Source: Hydrogenophaga pseudoflava
GTDB taxonomy: Bacteria > Pseudomonadota > Gammaproteobacteria > Burkholderiales > Burkholderiaceae_C
Assembly: GCF_031020795.1 (NCBI RefSeq)
Contig: NZ_JAVHJP010000004.1
Location: 378,073 to 442,072 of the forward strand
Direction of reading: 5' to 3'
Length of the DNA: 64,000 bases
The notes under the pieces are model-generated. The model was not told the DNA's origin and did no database searches. It was given only the letters and a program-made list of their open reading frames with translations. The first letter of the stretch is position 1, and each line of letters starts with the position of its first letter. Below, in pieces: positions 24,765-33,710 of the stretch. Both the position numbers and the translations under genes were made by a program.

Positions 24765-25715
24765 ATGTCCCAGGAAAACGTCTTGCAGGACCCCAAGCTC
24801 CTACGCCTGCTGGACGCGATGGTCAGCACCGGCAGCGTCACCCGCGCCGCCGAGCAGCTGGGCCTGAGCCAGCCCACGGTCAGCATCGGCCTGGGACGCC
24901 TGCGAACGCAGCTGGGCGACCCGCTGTTCGTGCGCACGCCGCAGGGCATGCAGCCCACGCCGCGCACCGAGGCGCTCATCGGCACGGTGCGCGAGGTGCT
25001 GGACGGTCTGCGGCGTCTTTCGGAAAGCGAAGCCCGGTTCGACCCGGCCACGGCCCGGCGCAGCTTTCGCATTTACATGACCGACGCCAGCCACATCACC
25101 TTGCTGCCCAGGCTGTTCACCCATGTGCGTGCGCTCGCCCCAGGGGTGCAGCTGGAGGCGGCGGGCATCGGTCCGGAAATGGCGCACGCCCTGCAGGCGG
25201 GCCACGCCGATCTGGCGCTGGGTCTGATTCCCGGGCTGGAAGCCGGCTTCTACCAGCAGGCCCTGTTCGACCAGGACTGGGTCTGCCTGGCGCACCCCCA
25301 CCACCCGCGCCTGCGCACCCACCGCTTCTCTCTCAGGCAGTACAGCCAGGAGGCGCACGTGGGCATCGTGTCCGGCACCGGCCAGCAGCTGCTGGAGGCG
25401 GCGGTGAAGGCACAGGCGGTGCACCGGAACGTGGTGCTGCGGCTGCCCGGTTTCCTCGGTCTGTCGGCCATTCTGTCGACCACCGATCTGGTGGCGACCT
25501 TGCCCAGACACATCGGGGAAACGCTGGCGCGGGTGGGCGGTCTGCGGGTGCTGCCGTGCCCGGTGACCATCCCCGGCTTCACGGTCAAGCAGCACTGGCA
25601 TGCGCGCTACCACCACGACGAGGCCAGCCGCTGGCTGCGCGGAGTGTGTGCGGAGCTGTTTCTGAGTGCGGGCAGGGCGCGGGTCAGCCCACGCAGAAAT
25701 GCGCCGCGTCCATGA
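24765..25715 (+). CDS. LysR-family transcriptional regulator
   Basis: A 316-residue regulator of the NodD/NahR/LinR-like branch: HTH LLRLLDAMVSTGSVTRAAEQLGLSQPTVS (short motif LGLSQPTVSIGLGRL), FVRTPQGMQPTPRTEAL, and FRIYMTDASHITLLPRL opening the effector domain. The ATG at 24765 is preferred over a TTG at 24738, since the latter lies in the operator. It is divergent from the panE-VOC-maoC-caiB-aroE block and probably controls it. Its 3' end overlaps the CoA-transferase gene on the other strand by 32 bases. Confidence 0.9.
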   Translation: MSQENVLQDPKLLRLLDAMVSTGSVTRAAEQLGLSQPTVSIGLGRLRTQLGDPLFVRTPQGMQPTPRTEALIGTVREVLDGLRRLSESEARFDPATARRSFRIYMTDASHITLLPRLFTHVRALAPGVQLEAAGIGPEMAHALQAGHADLALGLIPGLEAGFYQQALFDQDWVCLAHPHHPRLRTHRFSLRQYSQEAHVGIVSGTGQQLLEAAVKAQAVHRNVVLRLPGFLGLSAILSTTDLVATLPRHIGETLARVGGLRVLPCPVTIPGFTVKQHWHARYHHDEASRWLRGVCAELFLSAGRARVSPRRNAPRP

Positions 25716-27264
25716 CCTTCAGGTCGGCCGCCACCCGCGGCGCAAAGTCCATCTGGTCCAGGATGTCGCGCTGCAGCTCGATGCCCGGCGCGATCTCGAA
25801 CAGCTCGATACCGTCGGGCGTGAGGCGGAAGCTGCCGCGCTCGGTGAGGTAAAGCACCTGCTGTCCGCGCACCAGACCCTGCGGGCCGCTGAAGGTGATC
25901 TGGTCCACCTTCTTCACCAGCTTCTTCACCGCGCCCTGCTGCAGCACGCGCATCCGGCCGTCGCCGGTCTGCAGCTTCACGCCCTTGGCCGCCAGGGTGC
26001 CGCAGAAGACGACCTTCTTCGCGTTCTGCGCGATGTCGATGAAACCGCCGGGGCCGACGGTGACGCCGCCCAGGCGCGAGACGTTGACGCTGCCTTCTTC
26101 GTCGAACTCGCCGAAACCCAGGCAGGCCACGTCCAGCCCGCCGCCGCCATAGAAGTCGAACTGCGTCGCAGCGTCCAGCATGGCGGTGGCGTTGCGCGCA
26201 TAACCGAACAGCACGCCGTCCATCAGCGTGCCGCCGTAGGTGCCGTGTTCGATGGTCTGGTAGATGCGGTGCTGCTCGTTGCGCGCCGCGATCAGCTTGG
26301 CCACCGCGTCGGGCACGCCCACGCCGTAGTTGATGACCGGGCGGGCCTTGCCGGTGTTGAAGAGTTCCACGCAGGCGCGACGCGCCACGGCCTGGCGTTC
26401 GCTGAAGGCTTCCTGTGACGCGGCGAGTTCGCGCGCGTGGTCCTCGGCTTCGCTGGCGGCACGGGCCTCGCCCGTGAGTTCGCCGCTGAAGGCCGGGTCG
26501 AAGGGGATGGCGTAACTGGTCTGCTGTGCCGGGTCCACCACGATGGCGTCCACCCAGGCCGATGGGATGCGCACCTCGCGCGCCTTGAGCGCGCCCTTCG
26601 GCACCCGTTCCTTGACCTGCACGATCACCGTGCCGCCGCTGTTGCGCGCCGCCAGGGCGAGCGACTGCGCGTCTAGGTTGGCGGCCTCGTGCTCGAAGCT
26701 GATGTTGCCGTCCTCGTCGGCGGCGCTGGCGCGCACGATGGCGACGTGGATGGGGAAGGGTTTGTAGCGCAGCCATTCGCGGCCGTCGATCTGGATCACC
26801 TCGGCCAGGTCTTCGTTGGCCGCGTCGTTCATGCGCCCGCCGCCGAAACGCGGGTCGCAGACCGTGCCCAGACCCACGTGCGAGATGAGGCCGGGGCGGC
26901 CGGCGCCGATCTCGCGCATGAGCTGGCTGCTGACGCCACCGGGCAGGATGTAGGCCTCAATCTTGTTGCTGAGCGCCAGCTGCTGCATGGCGGGAGACCA
27001 CACCCAGTGGCCGCCGATGACCCTCTTCACCAGGCCCTCGTGCGCGAAGCAGTTCATGCCCTTGGTCTTCTTGTCGCCGATGCCCAGGGCGTGCATCACC
27101 GTCAGGTTTCGAGGGGTCTGTGTGGACAGGTAGCGCGCCTGCACCGCCTCGAACACGTGCGTGGCCTCCATCAGGCCGCCGCCGCCGCCCATCAGGCCGA
27201 CTGTGTCGCCATCCCTGATCAGTTGCACCGCCTCGGCGGCGCTCATGAACTTGCTGCTGCTCAT
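25684..27264 (-). CDS. Fused-subunit acyl-CoA:acid CoA-transferase
   Basis: A 526-residue class I CoA-transferase with alpha and beta halves in one chain. The alpha half has TVGLMGGGGGLMEATHVFEA and LPGGVSSQLMREIGAGRPG; the beta half has TIEHGTYGG with the catalytic glutamate near residue 335 and GGVTVGPGGFIDIAQ. It forms a glutamyl-CoA intermediate and moves CoA between short acids. A GGAGACACGCG site precedes the ATG at 27264. It follows the acyl-CoA dehydrogenase by 13 bases and is the last gene of the minus-strand block from 33583. Confidence 0.92.
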   Translation of the reverse strand: MSSSKFMSAAEAVQLIRDGDTVGLMGGGGGLMEATHVFEAVQARYLSTQTPRNLTVMHALGIGDKKTKGMNCFAHEGLVKRVIGGHWVWSPAMQQLALSNKIEAYILPGGVSSQLMREIGAGRPGLISHVGLGTVCDPRFGGGRMNDAANEDLAEVIQIDGREWLRYKPFPIHVAIVRASAADEDGNISFEHEAANLDAQSLALAARNSGGTVIVQVKERVPKGALKAREVRIPSAWVDAIVVDPAQQTSYAIPFDPAFSGELTGEARAASEAEDHARELAASQEAFSERQAVARRACVELFNTGKARPVINYGVGVPDAVAKLIAARNEQHRIYQTIEHGTYGGTLMDGVLFGYARNATAMLDAATQFDFYGGGGLDVACLGFGEFDEEGSVNVSRLGGVTVGPGGFIDIAQNAKKVVFCGTLAAKGVKLQTGDGRMRVLQQGAVKKLVKKVDQITFSGPQGLVRGQQVLYLTERGSFRLTPDGIELFEIAPGIELQRDILDQMDFAPRVAADLKVMDAAHFCVG

Positions 27265-27277
27265 CGCGTGTCTCCGT

Positions 27278-28441
27278 TCAGCGGTTCACGTCGAAGAGCT
27301 GCGCGCCTTTCCTGAGTGCGCTCTTGGCGATCACGCCACGGTGGATCTCCGAGGTGCCGTCGAAGATGCGGTAGATGCGCGCATCGCGGTAGTAGCGTTC
27401 GATCGGCAGTTCCTTGCAGAAGCCCATGCCGCCGAAGACTTGCACTGCGCGGTCCACCACGCGGCCCAGCGTCTCGGCCGCGTGCACCTTGACCATGGCG
27501 ATCTGCTCGCGCGCGTCCAGCCCTTGGTCCAGCATCCAGGCGGCGTGGTAGACCATCCAGCGCGCGGCGTTGATCTCGATCACGCTGTCGGCCAGCATCT
27601 GCTGGACCATCTGGAAATCGCCGATGCGGGTGTTGAACTGCTTGCGGTCGTTCGCGTAGCTCAGCATCACCTCGCACACATGCGTGGCCTTGCCCACGGC
27701 GCGCGCGCCCACCTGGGCCAGGCGCACGACGTTGAGCGCGCCCATGGCCAGCTTGAAACCCTGGCCCTGTTCGCCCAGCAGGGCCGCGTCGTCCAGCACC
27801 ACGTTGTCGAAGAACAGCTCCAGGTGCGGCGTGCCGCGGATGCCCATCATGGCCTGGTCCTTGCCGACGGTGAAGCCGGGCAGGCCCTTGTCCACCATGA
27901 ACATGCTGATTTCTTTCTCGCCCGTCTTGGCGGAGACGAGGAAGAAGTCGGACCAGAGGCCGTCGCTGATGAAGTGCTTGCTGCCGTTGAGCACCCACTG
28001 GCCTTGCTCGTTGCGTTTCGCGTTGGTCTTGATGCCCGCAGCATCGGAACCGGCGCCCGATTCGGTGATGGTGATGGCACAGGTGCGGGTGCCGTCCACC
28101 GCCGGTTTGAGCCAGCGCTCCACCTGCTCGCCCTTGCAATGCAGCAGCGGTTCGTACACGTTGCCGAAGGCGCGGCGGATCAGGATGTCGGTGGTGTGGC
28201 CGAACTGTTCCTCGCAGAGGATGCGGTCGAGGTTGGAGAGGCCGCCGCCGCCCAGTTCGGCCGGCATGTTCAGCGCGTACAGGCCCAGCTCCTTGGCCTT
28301 CTGGTGGATGGCGATCGCCTTGTCCTGCGGCAGTGCGCCGGTGTTCTCCACCTCGTCTTCGAGGGGCTTGAGTTCTTCGGCGATGAAGCGACGCACGGTG
28401 TCGATCATCATTTTCTGTTCGTCGTTGAGGGCGAAGTCCAT
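27278..28441 (-). CDS. Acyl-CoA dehydrogenase
   Basis: A 387-residue flavoenzyme with the ITESGAGSDAAGIKT and WVLNGSKHFISDG segments, FDRKQFN-like NDRKQFNTRIGDFQ and VQVFGGMGF. At the position of the usual catalytic glutamate of the MCAD type (IxEGTSEI), it has aspartate 361 (IFDGTSEIHR). This is found in some family members, and others use a base elsewhere in the chain. It introduces a 2,3 double bond into an acyl-CoA, here probably a ring or ring-derived acid. It lies between the TIM-barrel and CoA-transferase genes. Confidence 0.92.
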   Translation of the reverse strand: MDFALNDEQKMMIDTVRRFIAEELKPLEDEVENTGALPQDKAIAIHQKAKELGLYALNMPAELGGGGLSNLDRILCEEQFGHTTDILIRRAFGNVYEPLLHCKGEQVERWLKPAVDGTRTCAITITESGAGSDAAGIKTNAKRNEQGQWVLNGSKHFISDGLWSDFFLVSAKTGEKEISMFMVDKGLPGFTVGKDQAMMGIRGTPHLELFFDNVVLDDAALLGEQGQGFKLAMGALNVVRLAQVGARAVGKATHVCEVMLSYANDRKQFNTRIGDFQMVQQMLADSVIEINAARWMVYHAAWMLDQGLDAREQIAMVKVHAAETLGRVVDRAVQVFGGMGFCKELPIERYYRDARIYRIFDGTSEIHRGVIAKSALRKGAQLFDVNR

Positions 28442-28466
28442 GGCGTGTCTCGTGGGGTTCGTGTGT

Positions 28467-29279
28467 TCAGCGGTGGGAGGTGAAGGGCAGGCTGGCGGCC
28501 AGGCAGGTGGCGGCCCATTGCAGGGGGTCGGCGGTCTTCTCGCGTTCGAAGTTCACCACCTCGACGCTCACCGGCAGGTCGGCGGGCAGGGCGTCGAACA
28601 GGCCGCGCACGTCGATGCTTCCGTCGCCGGGCAGCAGGCGCTCGCAGCGCGCGGTGTGGATCATTTCTTCGGTGCTGAAGTGCGTGCCGGCCACGGCGTC
28701 GCAGATCTGCGCGTAGTGCAGCAGGCCGCGCGGAATGGCGCGGATGTCGTCGAGGGTGGTGGTGGAACGACCGAAATGCAGCGCGTCCACCAGGATGCCG
28801 GCGTTGGCGGGCGTGCCCGCGTTCTGCACGATGCGCAGCGCGCTTCTCGCGTCCTTCACTGCGGTCCAGGGCATGAACTCCAGGTCGGCCGTGAGGCCAT
28901 AGGGCGCCATCACTTCGCACAGGCGGGCGTAGTTCTGCGTCAGCCGCACCTCGTCCGGGTCGTCGCCGGCCACGAGGATGGCCTTGGCCTTCAGCGCGGC
29001 GCAGGCGTCGTAGAGCGGATCCCAGGTGTGCGGGTCGAAGGATTCGCCGATGCGGATGATCTCCACGTCGAAGATGCCCACACCCGTGTCGGCCATGGCG
29101 GCCTGCGTCTCCTTCAGCACGGCGGGCTGCCCGATCAGGAACTGCTGCGGCGCGCCCGGCGCGTTGGGCCACAGGCGCAGGCCGACGTACTGGTAGCCCG
29201 TGGCGGCCGCCACGCGGATGGCTTCGGGCGGTGTGCAGCGGTGGGAGGTCAGATAGGCGAGAGAGTGGACACGGCTCAT
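28467..29279 (-). CDS. TIM-barrel sugar-phosphate isomerase/epimerase family protein
   Basis: A 270-residue protein of the xylose-isomerase-like TIM barrel. Metal-ligand-type positions appear in order: FDVEIIRIGES, DLEFMPWT, VDALHFGRS and SVEVVNFERE. Family members include hexulose epimerases, inosose dehydratases and 3-dehydroshikimate dehydratases (AsbF/QsuB type). With dehydroquinase and shikimate-dehydrogenase genes nearby, the last is an attractive but unproved guess. It starts 7 bases downstream of the NIPSNAP gene, so it is translated from the same message. Confidence 0.85.
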   Translation of the reverse strand: MSRVHSLAYLTSHRCTPPEAIRVAAATGYQYVGLRLWPNAPGAPQQFLIGQPAVLKETQAAMADTGVGIFDVEIIRIGESFDPHTWDPLYDACAALKAKAILVAGDDPDEVRLTQNYARLCEVMAPYGLTADLEFMPWTAVKDARSALRIVQNAGTPANAGILVDALHFGRSTTTLDDIRAIPRGLLHYAQICDAVAGTHFSTEEMIHTARCERLLPGDGSIDVRGLFDALPADLPVSVEVVNFEREKTADPLQWAATCLAASLPFTSHR

Positions 29280-29286
29280 GTGACGC

Positions 29287-29913
29287 TCACTTCAATGGGG
29301 ACACCGCAGTCGGCAGCGCGATGGTCGAGACCATGTCGGTCGTCAGGTGCGCCGGCCCGCCCTTGGGCGGCCAGATGCCCTGGGCCACCGCGTCGGCGCG
29401 CGCCTTGCTGCGTGCGTCCAGCGTGGTGTAGGCCCAGATGTTGGTGAAGCGCAGCGGGCCGTCGAGCGCGACCATGGCGACCACGCAGGGTGAGAGCCGC
29501 TCGCGCGGTGGCACGTACTGTTCCCACAGGGCTATGGTGGGCTGTACGCCGCCCGGCTTGATGCCGTAGGTGCGGATCTCGTAGACCGGGCCGGTGATGC
29601 CGCTTTCGGCGCTGGGACGCACCGGCTTCATCCACGGGAAGCCCCGGTAGCTGTGCTGTTCCAGCGCCTGGAAGATCTCGCCGCAGCCGAACGGCGAGGC
29701 GCTGTGCTGCGTGCGCTCCCGCTCGGCCTGCAGGCTGGCCAGATCGGCGAAGCCGCGCAGCACGATCATCTGGTTCAACTGGCCGATGTCGGTGAACCAG
29801 CAGGCCAGCAGTTCGCCACGGGCTTCGGGGGCGGTGCAGAAGGCGCGCACGTTCTGCGCCGCGGTGGCCGCGGTGCCGAAAGGCAGGGTGAGGGTGGCGA
29901 GTTCGTAGAACAT
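29287..29913 (-). CDS. NIPSNAP-family protein
   Basis: A 208-residue protein with two ferredoxin-like NIPSNAP halves: MFYELATLTLPFGT at the start and VYEIRTYGIKPGGVQPTIALWEQY in the second half. NIPSNAP proteins are small alpha/beta barrels of unclear activity, often next to catabolic oxidoreductases. The ATG at 29913 starts the first strand. It follows the FAD dehydrogenase gene, and the same pairing is seen at 41507-43524. Confidence 0.85.
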   Translation of the reverse strand: MFYELATLTLPFGTAATAAQNVRAFCTAPEARGELLACWFTDIGQLNQMIVLRGFADLASLQAERERTQHSASPFGCGEIFQALEQHSYRGFPWMKPVRPSAESGITGPVYEIRTYGIKPGGVQPTIALWEQYVPPRERLSPCVVAMVALDGPLRFTNIWAYTTLDARSKARADAVAQGIWPPKGGPAHLTTDMVSTIALPTAVSPLK

Positions 29914-29932
29914 GGGGCGTCCTTGTGGAAGG

Positions 29933-31666
29933 TCAGAGAGGCAGGGCGTGGCCGGCCGCATGCTGCGCAGCGATCCAGCCGAAGGTCATGGCCGGGCCGA
30001 GCGTGATGCCGCCGCTGGGGTAGTGGCCGGCCATCATGGATTCCATGTCGTTGCCACCGGCGTAAAGGCCGGGGATCGGTGCGCCCCGGGCGTCCAGCAC
30101 CTGGGCACTGGCATTGACCTTCAGGCCCGCAAAGGTGCCCAGGCTGCCGGCGACGATGCGCACGGCATAGAAGGGGCCGTGTTCCAGCGGGCCCATGCAG
30201 GGGTTGGACCAGCCACGTTCGGCGGCGAAGGGCGCGTCGCCCTGCATGCGGTTGTAGGGTGTCTCGCCTCTGGCGAAGTCGGTGTCCTGGCCGGCCAGGG
30301 CCATCGCGTTGTAGCGCTGCACGGTGCGTTCGAGACCATCGGCCGCGATGCCGCAGGCGTGCGCCAGTTCGGCCAGGGTGCGGCCCCGTTTCACGTAGCC
30401 GTTGGCCAGCATGGGGCCCAGCGGCATGGGGGCGGGCTTGGCGGCGCCCAGGCCGTAGTGGCGCATGAAGGCGTGGTCGCACACCAGCCAGGCCTGCACC
30501 GGCTGGCCGGCGGGCGTGGCCCGGAGCAGGGCCTGCATCACGTCGTGGTACGAGTCGGCCTCGTTGGCAAAACGACGGCCGTCGGCGCGCACCATGATCA
30601 GGCCAGGCTTGGCGCGTTCGATCAGGTGCGGGAAATGGGCGAATGAGCCGTCGCGCTGCGGCACCAGCGAGACGGGCGCCAGGGCTGCGGCCTGCAGACC
30701 GTCGGTGCCGACCCGTCCGCCAGCGCTCTCACCCAGGCGCAGACCGTCGCCGGTGTTGCCGCGGGAGGCTGCTGACCAGTGTTCGGTGCCGGTGGGCGCG
30801 TGCGGCAGCAGGGCGCGCTTGCGCTCGGTATCGTGCGGGAAACCGCCACAGGCCAGCAGCACCCCGCGGTCCGCACGGACCTCGACCGCGCCCTCGGGCG
30901 TCTGCAGGACCGCGCCGGTCACGCGCTCGCCATCGCGGATCAGCCTGCGGGCCGGGCTGGCGGTGCGGATCTCGACACCGGCTTCAAAGGCCGATGCCGC
31001 GAGTGCCGCCACCAGCGCGTTGCCATTGACCAGGCGCATGCCGCGGCCGTGCAGCAGCCGGTCTTTCCAGTGCGCCAGCACGCGCCGCGCGACGTACCGG
31101 AACGAGGCGGGCTTGCGCATCGCGTTGAGGAAGTGGCGCAGTTCGGCGCCCGAGGCGATGCCCATGCCCCAGAGCGTGGTCTCGGGCAGCGGCGGTTTGA
31201 GGTCGGCGATGCGCGCGCCCAGGCGGCGACCATCGAACGGTGCGGCACAGAGCGAGCGCCCGCCGGTGCACGCATGCGGCGTGCGGCCGTGGAAGTCGGG
31301 AATGGCGTTGCCGTCGATGAACTGCAGCGCGGTCCTCGAGCGGAAGAACTCGACCATGCGCGGCGCCGCTTCCAGAAAGGCGCGGGCGCGGACCTCATCG
31401 AAACGCTCACCAAGTTCGTGGCGCAGGTAGGCCAACGGTTCATCGATGGGCTCGACGATGCCGGCCTCGACCGCGAGCGGATTGCGCGGCAGCCACATCC
31501 AGCCGCCCGACCAGGCCGTGGTCCCGCCGAACCGCGGCTCCTTTTCCGCGACCATGACCTTCAGGCCCAGATGGGCGGCGGTCACGGCGGCTGAGAGCCC
31601 GCCGGCTCCGGAGCCGATCACCAGCAGGTCGCAGTGGAGGGAAGCAGCGGGTGACCGGTCGGGCAT
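29933..31666 (-). CDS. FAD-dependent 3-ketosteroid-Delta1-dehydrogenase-like flavoprotein
   Basis: A 577-residue fumarate-reductase-superfamily flavoprotein. FAD binding is shown by LLVIGSGAGGLSAAVTAA and FGGTTAWSGGWMWLP; the C-terminal GLYAGGNDMESMMAGHYPSG and GITLGPAMTFGW segments are typical of 3-ketosteroid-Delta1-dehydrogenases and related enzymes that desaturate a ring next to a ketone. No signal peptide is seen. It is followed by NIPSNAP. Paralogues are at 34508-36241 and 41507-43198. Oxidation of an oxo-cyclohexane acid rather than a steroid fits the neighbours (inference). Confidence 0.88.
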   Translation of the reverse strand: MPDRSPAASLHCDLLVIGSGAGGLSAAVTAAHLGLKVMVAEKEPRFGGTTAWSGGWMWLPRNPLAVEAGIVEPIDEPLAYLRHELGERFDEVRARAFLEAAPRMVEFFRSRTALQFIDGNAIPDFHGRTPHACTGGRSLCAAPFDGRRLGARIADLKPPLPETTLWGMGIASGAELRHFLNAMRKPASFRYVARRVLAHWKDRLLHGRGMRLVNGNALVAALAASAFEAGVEIRTASPARRLIRDGERVTGAVLQTPEGAVEVRADRGVLLACGGFPHDTERKRALLPHAPTGTEHWSAASRGNTGDGLRLGESAGGRVGTDGLQAAALAPVSLVPQRDGSFAHFPHLIERAKPGLIMVRADGRRFANEADSYHDVMQALLRATPAGQPVQAWLVCDHAFMRHYGLGAAKPAPMPLGPMLANGYVKRGRTLAELAHACGIAADGLERTVQRYNAMALAGQDTDFARGETPYNRMQGDAPFAAERGWSNPCMGPLEHGPFYAVRIVAGSLGTFAGLKVNASAQVLDARGAPIPGLYAGGNDMESMMAGHYPSGGITLGPAMTFGWIAAQHAAGHALPL

Positions 31667-31684
31667 GAAACGGGGTGAACGCGG

Positions 31685-32518
31685 TCAGACCGCGTAGATC
31701 GGCTTGCGGCCGGAAGCGGGCGCAGTGCCACCCGTTTCGGCAGTGAGGTTGAAGAAGGGCGAGGCCCCGCTGGCGGCGGCCAGTTGCGAGGCCACCGACA
31801 GCAGCTCGGGCGCCAGCGTCTGCATGCGCTCCAGGGTGAAGCGCACCGTGGGGCCGGCGATGGTGATGACGCCGATGGCCGGCTGGCCGGCAAAACGCAC
31901 CGGCGCCGAAATGGCCGACAGGCCCAGGCTGTAGGTGTCCACCGTGAGGCTGTAGCCGCGCGCGCGCGTTTCCTGCACCGCCGCCATCACGGCCTGCAGG
32001 CTGGTCGGCGCATTGGGGCCGAACTGTTCGGGCGCACCGAGACCCTGCTTGGCCACGAGGGCCAGCGCGGCGTCGTCGCTCAGCGTGGACATCAGCGCCC
32101 AGCCCGAGGACGAACAGGACAGGCGCGCGTCCGAGCCCATGTCGGGGTCGTAGCGCAGGCCCTGGCGTGCGCCTTGTGCACGCGCGACCCAGGTCAGGCG
32201 CTCGCCGTCCACCACCGACAGGCGCACCAGCTCGCCCGAGACCTCGGCCAGCTGGTTGAGCAGGGGCTGGGCGATGTCGACGATGCCCGAGTTGCTGAGG
32301 TAGGAGAGCCCCATGCTCACCAGCTTGGTGGTCAGCAGGTACTCGCCATGGCCGCGGGCCTGGCGCACATAACCCAGGCGCACCAGGTCGGCCAGCAGGC
32401 GGTGCACGCCGCTGCGCGGGATGCCCGTGTGGTCGGCGATGGCGGCCAGCTCCATGCCTTCGCCGTGCTGGGCGAGCAGTTCGAGGATGCCGAGGGTTCG
32501 TTCGAGGACGCCGTTCAT
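31685..32518 (-). CDS. IclR-family transcriptional regulator
   Basis: A 277-residue regulator: HTH LGILELLAQHGEGMELAAIADHTGIPRSGVHRLL (short motif TGIPRSGVHRLLADL) and effector domain with GLRYDPDMGSDARLSCSSSG. It closely resembles the IclR at 207-998. It is in the same direction as the gfo/idh gene 27 bases upstream and the FAD dehydrogenase downstream, so it is part of the operon it probably controls from the palindrome at 33632-33644. Confidence 0.92.
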   Translation of the reverse strand: MNGVLERTLGILELLAQHGEGMELAAIADHTGIPRSGVHRLLADLVRLGYVRQARGHGEYLLTTKLVSMGLSYLSNSGIVDIAQPLLNQLAEVSGELVRLSVVDGERLTWVARAQGARQGLRYDPDMGSDARLSCSSSGWALMSTLSDDAALALVAKQGLGAPEQFGPNAPTSLQAVMAAVQETRARGYSLTVDTYSLGLSAISAPVRFAGQPAIGVITIAGPTVRFTLERMQTLAPELLSVASQLAAASGASPFFNLTAETGGTAPASGRKPIYAV

Positions 32519-32545
32519 GGTTCGTGTTCCGTGGGGATCAAAAAC

Positions 32546-33583
32546 CTAGACGTTACACGCGACCGTGCCGCCACCGGAGGCCGCGTCGAGCAGCGCGCGG
32601 GTGGCCTGCAGGGTGCGAAGGCCGTCCAGCGCGCTGCACAGCGGCGCCTCTTCGCCGCGGATCACGGCCGCGAAGTGCAGCAGCTGGCGGGTGTAGGGGT
32701 CCGCCTTGAGGGCGGTGCGCTGCTCCCGCACGATGGGGCGGTGCCAGTGGCGTTCGCCCTCGTAGCGCCAGAGCGAAAGATCGGGCAGCGAGAGCGAACC
32801 TTCGGTGCCGGCGATGAACAGGGCGTTCACGTCCTGGCGCGGGTACTGGTCCTGCTCGCCCGCGCAGAAGTCCCAGCACCACGGGGCGACGGCGGTGTCC
32901 GACAGCAGCACCGTGCCCAGGGCGCCGTTCTGAAAGCGCAGCAGCGCGGCGGCCGTGTCTTCCACCGCAAAGCCGCGCACGGCGTTGCTGGCCAGCGCCT
33001 GCACCTGCACGATCTCACCGCAGAGGAAGCGCAGCAGATCGATCTCGTGGATCAGGTTGATCAGCACCGGGCCGCCACCCGGCTCGCGCCGCCAGGCCAT
33101 GTCGAAATAGCCCTGGGGTTTGTAGAAGCAGGCCATGGCATTGGCGCCCACCAGGCGGCCCAGCTTTCCGCTGGCGATGGTTTCGCGCGCCTGCCGGGTG
33201 ATGGGGTTGTGGCGCCGGTGGTGGCCCACCAGCACCGGCACGCCACAGGCGGCCTGCGCGTCGACCAGGTGCTGTGCCTCGGCCACGCTGTCGGCCACCG
33301 GCTTTTCCACCAGCGCCGCGACACCCCGGGTCAGGCAGTCCAGGGCCATGGGTACGTGGGACGGGTTGGGCGTGGCGACGATGGCGCCCTGGGGTGTGAA
33401 CCGTTCGAGCGCGCTCAGATGGTCGGGTGCCCAAGGCACGCCCAGCGATTCGGCCAGCACGCGGCCCGCGTCCGACGGGTCGGCGATGCCGGCCAGCGCC
33501 AGACCGGGCGTGCGCCGGATGCGGTCGATGTGGGTGCGGCCGATGGCGCCGGCACCGATGACCAAAAGACGGGTGGTGTCCAT
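32546..33583 (-). CDS. Gfo/Idh/MocA-family NAD(P)-dependent oxidoreductase
   Basis: A 345-residue dehydrogenase with the N-terminal Rossmann motif LLVIGAGAIGRTHIDRI, the AIVATPNPSHVPMAL strand and the EKPVAD loop whose lysine is catalytic. A C-terminal domain holds NLIHEIDLLRFL with the family histidine. Members oxidise or reduce hydroxyls on sugars, inositols and other polyols. It begins the minus-strand operon gfo-iclR-FAD-NIPSNAP-TIM-ACAD-CoA transferase and is divergent from the aroE-like gene at 33711. A polyhydroxy ring substrate is plausible. Confidence 0.9.
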   Translation of the reverse strand: MDTTRLLVIGAGAIGRTHIDRIRRTPGLALAGIADPSDAGRVLAESLGVPWAPDHLSALERFTPQGAIVATPNPSHVPMALDCLTRGVAALVEKPVADSVAEAQHLVDAQAACGVPVLVGHHRRHNPITRQARETIASGKLGRLVGANAMACFYKPQGYFDMAWRREPGGGPVLINLIHEIDLLRFLCGEIVQVQALASNAVRGFAVEDTAAALLRFQNGALGTVLLSDTAVAPWCWDFCAGEQDQYPRQDVNALFIAGTEGSLSLPDLSLWRYEGERHWHRPIVREQRTALKADPYTRQLLHFAAVIRGEEAPLCSALDGLRTLQATRALLDAASGGGTVACNV

Positions 33584-33631
33584 GTGGGGTGTTTGTCTCC
33601 GGCCCGAAGTCTAGTCAAAAAAAGAACAACA

Positions 33632-33644
33632 TTCAAGACTTGAA
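33632..33644. promoter_or_regulatory. Palindromic operator overlapping a promoter
   Basis: TTCAAG-A-CTTGAA is a perfect 6-1-6 inverted repeat in the gfo / aroE-like divergent gap. Its centre AAGACTT is the same as in the palindrome at 1027-1041 beside the other IclR gene. It overlaps the -35 element of the promoter at 33640-33668, a position suited to repression by the operon's own IclR. Confidence 0.6.
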
Positions 33645-33668
33645 CACAATTCCACTTTTTCATATGAT
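33640..33668 (+). promoter_or_regulatory. Sigma-70-type promoter for the aroE-like/FAD/tct genes
   Basis: TTGAAC (33640-33645) and TATGAT (33663-33668) are separated by exactly 17 bases and match the consensus at 4 of 6 and 5 of 6 positions. The start codon of the aroE-like gene follows 43 bases later. The palindrome at 33632-33644 overlaps the -35. Confidence 0.6.
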
Positions 33669-33710
33669 CCAGGTCAACCACCCGATCCACACGAGATCCG
33701 AGCGAGACAG

